From S015-6 sp964384945 (GTDB taxonomy: Bacteria; Desulfobacterota; DSWW01), in contig CAYLMK010000038.1 of the NCBI GenBank assembly GCA_964384945.1, positions 1-37,445 of the forward strand: 37,445 nt of DNA, given 5' to 3'. Positions 31,985-37,445 of this stretch are shown piece by piece; the first letter of the stretch is position 1; every line of letters begins with the position of its first letter. The notes below the pieces were generated by a model that saw nothing but the letters and a program-made list of their open reading frames with translations, did not search any database and was not told the DNA's origin. A program made the position numbers and the translations under genes.

Positions 31985-33372
31985 GGCATCGCGCTCCTTG
32001 CCCGATTCCGTAACCTCAGACAGGCAACCGTGACAAGAACAACGCCCAGAACGAGCGCGAGCATCTCTCCGAGGGCAGGCCCGCCCGCCAACGGAGCCGG
32101 CTGCGCCGTCGACGCAGCCGCCGTCGCGGCGCAGGAACCTCCGCAATCGTCTCGGCCGCTGCAGTCCTCGTCGATTCCGTTGCACTCGATCTCGGCGGCC
32201 CCGGGATGGATGCCCGGATCGGAGTCGTTGCAGTCCAGGGGCGCGGGGCACCCGGTTCCCTTGTAATACCCGTCCTCATCCTCGTCCATGCAGGAGGCCG
32301 CACGGAAGATCTCCGTGTCCGCGCCGTCGTACCCCTCCCAGACCACGAAGCCGTTGCTGTTGATCTGCGGCAGAATGTCCTCGTAGGCGTTTTCCGTGAC
32401 CCGGAAGCTGCTCGTTCCGTTATAGAGGAAGATTTCCGTATCCGAACCCTCGTCCATCTCCCAGACCACCCAGCCGTTATCGTTTATCTGCGGAACCATG
32501 TCCGGGTACGTATTGTTCGTGATCTGGATGGTACTCGATCCGTTGTACAGGAAGATCTCGGTGTCGAAGCCGACAAGCCCCATCCAGACCACCCGGCCGT
32601 TGTTGTTCAGGTCGGGGAGGAAGTCGTCATAGGAGTTGTTGGTGATCTTGGTCGTGCTCGCCCCGTCGTACAGGAAGATCTCCCAGTCCGAGCCGTCCTT
32701 TCCCTCCCAGACCACCTGCCCGCTGTCGTCGATCAGAGGCGTTTCAAAGGAAAACGTATAGCCGTCGTCGTAGGAGTTGTTGGTGATCTTGGTCGTGCCC
32801 GTCGCGCTGCTGTAAAGGAATATTTCCCAGTCCGATCCGTCCCATCCTCTCCAGACCACGTCCCCATGGTTATTGATCTGCGGACACATCTCCGTGGACG
32901 AATTGTCGGTGATCTGGATCGTTTCCGTCCCGTTATAGAGAAAGATCTCCATGTCCGAGCCGTCGTTTCCCATCCAGACCACCCAGCCGTTGTCGTTGAT
33001 CTGGGGCAGCATGTCCGTACAGGCGTTGTCGCTGAGCTGGATGGTCCCGGACCCGTCATGGAGAAAGATCTCCATGTCCGAGCCGTCGTCCCCTTCCCAG
33101 ACCACGTCGCCGCTTCCGCTGATCCTGGGCCCCAGATCGTCATGGGAATTGTTGGTGAGGCGCGTTATGCCGGTTCCCTTGTATAGAAAGATCTCTTCGT
33201 CCGAGCCGTCGTTCCCCTGCCAGACCGTCCATCCCATGGCGTTCAGACGGGGCTGCCCGTCGGGATAGGCGTTGTCGGTCAGCGGGAACGAAACGTATTC
33301 GGCGAGGGAAAGGGGTGAGAAGGAAAGGACGGCCGAAAGACAAAGCAGGGCGATCAAGGCACGTTTTCTCAT
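31960..33372 (-). CDS. Secreted eight-repeat propeller-like protein with MopE motif and C-terminal anchor
   Basis: 470 residues from the ATG at 33372 (GAGGAGGAACG upstream). The signal peptide is residues 1-24 (LIALLCLSAVLSFSPLSLA). Eight tandem repeats of about 41 residues follow, each of the form NNSYxDxxPQINxNGxVVW then GxDGSDxEIFLYNGxxTxIT. They resemble TolB/WD40-type beta-propeller blades and carry many Asp/Asn residues. Next comes a MopE-type putative metal-binding motif (CMDEDEDGYYKGTG, DCNDSDPGIHPGAAEIECNG, DEDCSG). The end is an Ala/Pro linker, a membrane helix (LALVLGVVLVTVACL) and basic residues, so it is likely surface-anchored. The role is unknown. Its 3' end overlaps the convergent GT gene by 25 bp. 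Confidence 0.85.
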   Translation of the reverse strand: MRKRALIALLCLSAVLSFSPLSLAEYVSFPLTDNAYPDGQPRLNAMGWTVWQGNDGSDEEIFLYKGTGITRLTNNSHDDLGPRISGSGDVVWEGDDGSDMEIFLHDGSGTIQLSDNACTDMLPQINDNGWVVWMGNDGSDMEIFLYNGTETIQITDNSSTEMCPQINNHGDVVWRGWDGSDWEIFLYSSATGTTKITNNSYDDGYTFSFETPLIDDSGQVVWEGKDGSDWEIFLYDGASTTKITNNSYDDFLPDLNNNGRVVWMGLVGFDTEIFLYNGSSTIQITNNTYPDMVPQINDNGWVVWEMDEGSDTEIFLYNGTSSFRVTENAYEDILPQINSNGFVVWEGYDGADTEIFRAASCMDEDEDGYYKGTGCPAPLDCNDSDPGIHPGAAEIECNGIDEDCSGRDDCGGSCAATAAASTAQPAPLAGGPALGEMLALVLGVVLVTVACLRLRNRARSAMPQPSSGEK

Positions 33373-33403
33373 CTTTCGTTCCTCCTCTCTCCATGACGCA
33401 AGA

Positions 33404-33437
33404 CAAAAAGGGCCATACCCAACAAGGATATGGCCCC
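33404..33437 (-). terminator. Rho-independent terminator of the small lipoprotein gene
   Basis: On the minus strand GGGGCCATA (33437-33429) pairs with TATGGCCC (33417-33410), with an 11-nt loop followed immediately by TTTTTGTC. It lies between the lipoprotein stop (33485) and the propeller gene start (33372), separating their transcription. Confidence 0.85.
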
Positions 33438-33484
33438 TGTCATTCCCGTCTCGACGATGCTTCCCTGCCTGCCCGGAGGCTCTG

Positions 33485-33895
33485 TCAGGCGGGAGGTTCC
33501 GGCACAGCCCCGCAAACCCCCTCTTCCGTCGGAGGCTCTCCGAAGTCGCATTCACCCAGGCAGTCTTCCTGCTCGGCGCAGGCAAGGCCCTCGCTTCCGT
33601 CCTGGCACGTGCCCAGGTAGCCCATTTCCGGGATGTGAAGGCAGAAGTCCGGAAGGGTGATCCATTCCCGCGCCCACTCCGGCACCCATTCCGGTATCAT
33701 TGCCGCGAGCCGTTCGCACTCGTCCTGGACCGTGACCGCCATGTTGCAGACCAGGTCGCGGCCCTGCCACGATCCGACCTCTTCGCACCAGCCGTCCTGG
33801 TTGTCGTAACACACGACGATGGGTTCGAAATCGCTGCAGCCCATCGCGATGGCCGCAACGGCCAGAAACGTGACGCCAAGCATCGTTCTTCTCAT
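33485..33895 (-). CDS. Small cysteine-rich lipoprotein
   Basis: 136 residues. A signal peptide with lipobox IAMGC (Cys20) precedes SDFEPIVVCYDNQDGWC. The ATG at 33895 follows GGGAGGGA. The mature part has about nine cysteines beyond the lipid-bearing one, suggesting several disulfides. It has a Trp-rich centre (PEWVPEWAREWITLP) and an acidic, Cys-rich end (CAEQEDCLGECDFGEPP). No family recognised. A terminator lies just downstream and an AT-rich, palindrome-bearing region upstream, so it is probably a single-gene unit. An anchored periplasmic or outer-membrane location is inferred. Confidence 0.75.
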   Translation of the reverse strand: MRRTMLGVTFLAVAAIAMGCSDFEPIVVCYDNQDGWCEEVGSWQGRDLVCNMAVTVQDECERLAAMIPEWVPEWAREWITLPDFCLHIPEMGYLGTCQDGSEGLACAEQEDCLGECDFGEPPTEEGVCGAVPEPPA

Positions 33896-33914
33896 CGCAT
33901 TCCCTCCCGGTTAA

Positions 33915-33935
33915 AATAATACGTGAAATATTATT
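33915..33935. promoter_or_regulatory. AT-rich palindrome upstream of the lipoprotein gene
   Basis: AATAATA-CGTGAAA-TATTATT is a perfect 7-bp inverted repeat with a 7-nt centre, 20 bp before the lipoprotein start in a sharply AT-rich patch (33911-33955). It may be a regulator binding site. TATCTATATC on the minus strand beside it could be a -10 region. No clear -35 box. Confidence 0.4.
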
Positions 33936-34092
33936 CTATTTGATATAGATAACCCGCCCGGGCCCTCCTTGTCAAGAAAAAAAACGCCAGGGGGGGTAAC
34001 CCTTCGGGGAAGGGCTGAAATGAATACGCCGTGGACGTGCCGTTGCAATGCTCTTTTTGTTTTGAACCGTTTTGTGCTACAACCCTGCCGGG

Positions 34093-34132
34093 CTGCCCCT
34101 GCGCGGGGGAGGACCGCTTGACGGACGGGCAG
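34093..34132 (+). other. Structured leader upstream of the Nif11-type peptide
   Basis: CTGCCC (34093-34098) pairs with GGGCAG (34127-34132), and a CCCC/GGGG hairpin lies inside. The 318-bp gap 33896-34213 also holds a run of eight A and a GGGGTAACCCTTCGGGG stretch (from 33970). It does not match a riboswitch class I know. It might be a leader of the following gene. Confidence 0.3.
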
Positions 34133-34213
34133 GCAGACCCGAGTTCCAAGGCGTTTCACGTGGGGAAAGAGCGAGTCCCGGGATTCCTGGGACCATTCCC
34201 CCGGGAGGGTACG

Positions 34214-34399
34214 ATGTCCCTGGAAAGCGCAAAGGCCTTTGTCCAGCGCATGAAGACGGACGGAGAATTTCGCAGACGCATCGCCGAGGCGGAATCCCCG
34301 GAAGTCAGGAAGCGGATCCTGAAGTACGAGGGATTCGATTTCACGGAAGAGGAACTGGCTTCATTGAAAGACGAGGTCAAGAGGTCCATGCTTTCCTGA
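34214..34399 (+). CDS. Nif11-type small protein (leader-peptide-like)
   Basis: 61 residues from the ATG at 34214, chosen because GGGAGGGT lies just upstream and because MSLESAKAFVQRMKTDGEFR is the exact start of the Nif11 domain. The domain continues EAESPEVRKRILKYEGFDFT and EEELASLKDEV. Nif11 domains occur in nitrogen-fixation-associated proteins and as leader sequences of RiPP precursors. Here the protein ends nine residues after LKDEV, with no double-Gly cleavage site and no Cys/Ser/Thr-rich core. No maturase, cyclodehydratase or exporter gene is adjacent. It is either an orphan leader, a truncated precursor or a stand-alone regulator. Confidence 0.75.
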   Translation: MSLESAKAFVQRMKTDGEFRRRIAEAESPEVRKRILKYEGFDFTEEELASLKDEVKRSMLS

Positions 34400-34498
34400 C
34401 CCTTCGTTCAAGGCCTGCTCCGCTTGGACCGGCCCGGGCGTGAAGGTCCGCGTCCGGGCCCGGACGGTGTGCTCGCGATCGCGGTCCATGGAATCACG

Positions 34499-34553
34499 GT
34501 TCTCCTTCGATCAAGGAGAACATGCGCTGTTCTTCTCCTTCCGGGAAGGAGAA
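34499..34553 (+). terminator. Two tandem hairpins with interchangeable arms
   Basis: GTTCTCCTT-CGATC-AAGGAGAAC (34499-34521) and TTCTCCTTC-CGG-GAAGGAGAA (34533-34553) are perfect 9-bp hairpins that share the arm TTCTCCTT/AAGGAGAA. The first left arm could instead pair with the second right arm. No U-tract follows, so this is not a classical terminator. The rest of the gap 34400-34689 is GC-rich with no other feature that I see. Confidence 0.5.
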
Positions 34554-34689
34554 AAGGCCGGGTGATTCCTCCTCGCAGAGCGGGCCGGGAATCGGCCCCG
34601 GATGCCCGCGAATCCGGCTCGGCGGGCAGCCACTGAAAACGCGGGGCCGCTGTTGCCCGAAGCGGGCGTTGCGAAGTTCCTTCCGTTGC

Positions 34690-34718
34690 TTGACATCTGT
34701 ATGAATATCTTGTACGTG
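34690..34718 (+). promoter_or_regulatory. Candidate promoter/operator of the antitoxin gene
   Basis: A perfect -35 TTGACA (34690-34695) precedes an AT-rich stretch TGAATATCTTGTAC. No clean -10 is seen at 17 bp. VapB-type antitoxins usually bind their own promoter, and this region overlaps the start codon. Confidence 0.4.
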
Positions 34719-34726
34719 TGGATGCC

Positions 34727-34960
34727 ATGAAGAGGACCACCCTCGTTCTCGAAGACGCGTGTATCGACGGTGTCCGGGAACTGGCGCGCCGCGAAGGCAG
34801 ACAATTGTCTCAGGTCGTCAATGAACTTCTCGTGGAAGGTCTTATGCGTCGGACCCGGAAGACGCCAAAGAAGAGTTTCAAGCTGTGCTCTTTTCCCATG
34901 GGACGTCCGCGCGTGAACCTTGCCGACCGGAACGCGCTCGAAGCCTTGATGGACTCCTGA
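34727..34960 (+). CDS. VapB-like ribbon-helix-helix antitoxin
   Basis: 77 residues from the ATG at 34727. An in-frame GTG at 34718 is an alternative, and neither has a clear ribosome site. The N-terminal beta-strand and helices MKRTTLVLEDACIDGVRELA then GRQLSQVVNELLVEGL form an RHH DNA-binding fold. The C-terminal part (KKSFKLCSFPMGRPRVNLAD) would wrap the toxin. Its stop overlaps the ATG of the next frame (TGATG), the usual vapBC coupling. The toxin gene downstream is broken, leaving this antitoxin orphaned. Confidence 0.75.
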   Translation: MKRTTLVLEDACIDGVRELARREGRQLSQVVNELLVEGLMRRTRKTPKKSFKLCSFPMGRPRVNLADRNALEALMDS

Positions 34961-35138
34961 TGGCGGGTGTCATCAATCCTCTGTCGCCCGGCAATTGATC
35001 CACGCTCGCGAGATCGGGCCGTTCGCCTGCCTTATTCTTCACAATGATCGGGACTTCGACAAGATCGCCAATCACTCGAATCTCGAACTCGTGAAGCCGG
35101 CCAGGCCGCCCGGCATGCGTCCGAAGAGGCGTAGCTGA
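34960..35138 (+). pseudogene. VapC-type PIN toxin, internally deleted remnant
   Basis: The ATG at 34960 opens in the antitoxin stop but hits a stop after 12 codons (MAGVINPLSPGN). In another frame, 35001-35138 reads as a VapC C-terminus: CLILHNDRDFDKIANHSNLE followed by LVKPARPP and a basic end. NDRDFDKIA is the conserved late Asp-containing PIN motif. A normal VapC has about 130 residues. Roughly 80-90 residues, including the first PIN acidic residues, are missing and the frame is shifted, so no ribonuclease can be made. Confidence 0.7.
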
Positions 35139-35267
35139 TGCCCATTGGGTTATCCGCGAACAACTTCTTTTCCCACAGGCAGAGGGCAGAATCGTTCACC
35201 TGGTCGGACTCAAGTAACCGAGTCTCCGGAAAACCCGGCGCGGTTCAGTATGAATTGATCATCCCTT

Positions 35268-35331
35268 CGTGACGGTACTCGTCACGCCAGGCGCTGTCCA
35301 AGATCTGCTCCCCCTTGCCGGTCTTGGACAG
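35268..35331. repeat. Two hairpins at the edge of an AT-rich gene
   Basis: CGTGACG-GTACT-CGTCACG (35268-35286) is followed by CTGTCCAAGA (35294-35303) and TCTTGGACAG (35322-35331), a perfect 10-bp inverted repeat with 18 nt between. Base composition changes sharply to AT-rich about 50 bp later. The structure could be a terminator, a leader or a junction scar. The rest of the gap 35139-35442 shows nothing else. Confidence 0.55.
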
Positions 35332-35442
35332 TAGCGGGGGGCAGGAAGAGGGTCCTGACCTCGAAGCATCCATTTTGCGGCCATGAACGATAGAAAACAG
35401 AGGAACGGAAATCGGATTTCAGAATATTCTGGACAGCAAGGT

Positions 35443-36414
35443 ATGGCGCTATTGAAATGCAATTGCGGCGTTTCAAAAGAAATCCCCGATGAGTGCTCTG
35501 GGAAAGTAGTAAAATGTCCGCAATGTAGTAACTTAATTCGAATCCCTGAAAAAGAGAAAAATGCCGTCGCTTCTGCCGCAGAGCTCAGTTTTCAAAAGAA
35601 GCTATCAAATATTATTAATGAACATTCACTAACGCTTGGAAGTAAAGAGGCAAATGTAGTTGCCAAGATTATATTGCCGATACTTGACTATGTTGGAGTA
35701 AACATAGACCGGGATCTATTACTAGAATGCGATACAGATTGGGGGGTCTTGGATTTTATTGGAAGGCGAGACCAGCTATTATGGTTTATGATTGAGGCAA
35801 AAAGTTGGGCACGGCCTCTTGATAGTCAAGTGCGCGCTCAATTCAAGAGGTATCGTGAAAAAACCAGGGCACCGCTGTCAGTGCTTACAAATGGCTCAAT
35901 TTGGGAATTTTGGATGCCCTATGAAAACAAATTAGGTGAGGTCATAATTACCGAAGGTAGTTTGGAAGAAGCTCTAAATAGAATAAAAGATTTTTTTGAT
36001 CGCCCTATAACCGATCCAGAAACTCCAATGAAAGACGATGAATGGGAAAATCTGGCTAACCGCAGTCGTAGAAAGACCCATACCTGGGAGGAGCTAAATG
36101 CTCTAGTCCCAAAAATTGGAGGAAGCTTATTGTCTAAGGTTGAGGAATTAAAAAGAAGATGGCCCAATCGTTTTGACTATAGTTTAGGTGGTAAAGGTGA
36201 CTGGATTCTATATTTGTCACTTAATAACCAAAGAATTGTAACCCTTATTGGACGCTCGGACTATTTGCATATAGGTAAAAGTAATTCCACCCCAAGCATT
36301 CTATCAAGAGCCGGGCTAAGTGCTAACTGGTTAGATATGGAAAGAGTCTGTGATGAAAATGATGTAAACAAGTTAGTAAAACGTGTTGAGCAAGCAATTC
36401 TAACAATTTCATAA
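35443..36414 (+). CDS. Zinc-ribbon plus PD-(D/E)XK nuclease-like protein, probably acquired
   Basis: 323 residues from the ATG at 35443, favoured because MALLKCNCGVSKEIPDECSG is how such zinc ribbons begin. An in-frame ATG at 35383 would add 20 residues. A short zinc ribbon has Cys6/Cys8 and Cys25/Cys28 (VKCPQC). The nuclease-like core has Glu69, Asp104 in WGVLDFIGRRDQ and the Glu118-Ala-Lys120 motif in WFMIEAKSW, followed by APLSVLTNGSIWEFW. That order is typical of HsdR-N-type PD-(D/E)XK domains. The C-terminal about 130 residues are unrecognised. The gene is strikingly AT-rich with AAA/ATT codon use against GC-rich neighbours. It is convergent to a DUF499 gene. DNA cleavage in defence is inferred from fold and context. 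Confidence 0.72.
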   Translation: MALLKCNCGVSKEIPDECSGKVVKCPQCSNLIRIPEKEKNAVASAAELSFQKKLSNIINEHSLTLGSKEANVVAKIILPILDYVGVNIDRDLLLECDTDWGVLDFIGRRDQLLWFMIEAKSWARPLDSQVRAQFKRYREKTRAPLSVLTNGSIWEFWMPYENKLGEVIITEGSLEEALNRIKDFFDRPITDPETPMKDDEWENLANRSRRKTHTWEELNALVPKIGGSLLSKVEELKRRWPNRFDYSLGGKGDWILYLSLNNQRIVTLIGRSDYLHIGKSNSTPSILSRAGLSANWLDMERVCDENDVNKLVKRVEQAILTIS

Positions 36415-36476
36415 TGGAACGAAGAGGCAGTTCATAATGTCTCGGAGACCCAGGACTCAAGCACCCTTGGTCTGCC

Positions 36477-37391
36477 CTAGTCCTTTTCGAAGCCGTGGGT
36501 GGTGAATTTCAGAGTCCGGCTGTTCTCGGTCACGGTGCGTACGACGTGATCCGGGGCGCCGGAAGGGATCTCGGCCTCGATCTCGAGTGTGACGGTCACG
36601 TTCGCGCCAACCAGGCCCGAGAGATGCGAGATCACCTCCTCGGCGATCCGGCTTGCGTCTCGCCCGACCCGGGCCGTGTCCAGGGTGACGCTTCCATGGA
36701 ACCGCCTGGGCCCAGGTGAAGCCGGTAGGATGGGGGGCGTATCGGGTCCGGTCGTACCTCCTTCTCCAGAAGGCCCGTCGGGCCCTGCTCCTGTCCCTCC
36801 TGTAACCCCTGGCTGCCCGGCTGCACCCTTCCCTTGTCCCGAAGCGTCTTTCTCCTGTTGCTTCCTTGCGACCTCTGGCTTCACGAGCAGACCGGACATG
36901 TTGTCGGTCGAGATGCTCGCGTCCTTGCCGCAGCGCAGGCCCGCGTATCGGCCCGCGGCCTCGTCGAAGTTGTCCGCATAGGCGAACGACTCCTCGTGCC
37001 ACAGGAGCAGCGTGAGCCCGTCCCGCATTGCCGCCAGGAGCGCCTCCGGGCCCTTGAGCCGAGGTAGGTAGAGGTAGCGGCCGAAGTCCTCGACAACCTG
37101 CCTGACCGCCACATGATCCCCCCGCCAGAGCGGAACCCGGTCGAGTTCCATCCTGAGCCGCGTGGGGGCGAAGCCGGTGATCAGCAGTTCGTCGCCCTTG
37201 AGCTTCTTGCTTGCGCGCACGGCGAGCGCATCCTGCCCGGAGAGGCGCAGGGCCTGCCACTCGACGGCGGCCTGCGGCGTGGCCTGCGACGGCACGAGCA
37301 GCCATTGGTAGGTTTCCGGGACCCGTGCTGTCACCGCGCCGTCGGCGGCAGCCTTCTGGGTCTCTGCCTGCTTGACCTGCTGTGGGTCCAG
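36477..37391 (-). pseudogene. DUF499 AAA+-type ATPase, C-terminal fragment cut at the window edge
   Basis: The frame is open from about 37391 to the stop at 36477, giving about 305 codons. It reads HLDPQQVKQAETQKAAADGA then PETYQWLLVPSQATPQAAVE, a Gly/Pro-rich linker (about 190-235 of the fragment) and an end with RDASRIAEEVISHLSGLVGA, VTVTLEIEAEIPSGAPDHVV and RTVTENSRTLKFTTHGFEKD. These are hallmark DUF499 C-terminal sequences. The N-terminal ATPase half would lie to the right, but at 37392 the gene gives way to the 54-bp repeat. It is either interrupted by an insertion or merely cut by the assembly. DUF499 proteins often neighbour DUF1156 methyltransferases in candidate anti-phage loci. None is visible here. 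Confidence 0.82.
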
Positions 37392-37445
37392 GTGTTGGTA
37401 AGCACATTGTGCTGAGGGGTGGGGAGGAGAGATTGGCAGATTGTT
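37392..37445. repeat. 54-bp inverted repeat, right copy
   Basis: Perfect inverse of 2-55. It abuts the DUF499 fragment on its left, and the DUF499 frame continues into it with non-family residues, so the junction between different sequences is at 37391/37392. Confidence 0.9.

Noticed and set aside
30005..32251. 748-codon minus-strand frame opposite the second glycosyltransferase
   Set aside because: Highly charged, motif-free translation, while the plus strand shows membrane helices and a GT-C acidic loop.
31960..33372. CRISPR array suggested by regularly spaced DNA repeats of about 123 bp
   Set aside because: The periodicity comes from protein-coding repeats kept in frame and varying by codon. 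No short identical repeats with unique spacers occur anywhere in the window.
34085..34200. Cobalamin riboswitch upstream of the Nif11-type gene
   Set aside because: It is GC-rich and structured, but the conserved B12-box and core motifs are not there.
1..37445. Circular plasmid or phage suggested by terminal repeats
   Set aside because: The terminal repeat is inverted, not direct, so it does not support circular closure. No replication or phage structural genes are present.

Overview
The window looks like chromosomal DNA of a high-GC, Gram-negative, anaerobic bacterium, most likely a Desulfobacterota (former Deltaproteobacteria) relative. This is an inference. It rests on the tRNA-Ser / large SRP RNA / dnaX / ybaB / recR gene order, a four-subunit 2-oxoacid:ferredoxin oxidoreductase followed by NuoE/F/G-like diaphorase subunits, a MopE-type metal-binding motif, PKD proteins with a GGGGCS-type C-terminal sorting tail, a sigma-54 promoter, and dispersed GTCATCCCGGC / GGAATGACG repeats. 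It appears to be a contig: a perfect 54-bp inverted repeat sits at its two ends (2-55 and 37392-37445).

Layout. 1-1763: mobile-element debris. Two head-to-head IS21-type istA fragments with their terminal repeats lie beside the 3' stump of a PQQ-type sugar dehydrogenase. 1887-5536: a lipoprotein alpha/beta hydrolase and a GT-C-like membrane protein. 5533-7915 (minus): a probable operon of a GT81-like glycosyltransferase, a [Fe-S]-type Rrf2 regulator and CobO. It is divergent from an MMPL/RND exporter (8086-10401), with a clear sigma-70 promoter on each strand between them. 10569-12565: an outer-membrane barrel protein and a protein with a C-terminal J-domain. 12598-12804: an LRR remnant.

12855-19497 (minus) is the metabolic core: porG-porD-porA-porB followed by NuoE-, NuoF- and NuoG/HoxU-like subunits. 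The gene order suggests oxidation of a 2-oxoacid (probably pyruvate) to acyl-CoA, with electrons passing through ferredoxin-type clusters to an FMN/NAD(H) module. 19654-22913 holds the DNA metabolism and translation block recR, ybaB/ebfC, dnaX, SRP RNA and tRNA-Ser(GGA), all on the minus strand.

22927-33895 is an envelope and surface region: a B-box zinc protein, a PKD-repeat surface protein with a sigma-54 promoter, a membrane sulfatase-fold enzyme, two tandem GT39-like membrane glycosyltransferases, an eight-repeat propeller-like protein with a MopE motif, and a small Cys-rich lipoprotein. The GT pair and the sulfatase-fold enzyme could act together on an envelope glycan.

33896-37445 is an accessory region: an orphan Nif11-type leader-like peptide with structured flanks, a VapB-like antitoxin whose VapC toxin is decayed, a markedly AT-rich zinc-ribbon/PD-(D/E)XK nuclease-like gene (probable transfer), and the C-terminal part of a DUF499 ATPase cut off at the right edge. 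It reads as an eroded defence island. The best leads for something undescribed are this island and the POR-diaphorase operon with its histone-like basic tails.
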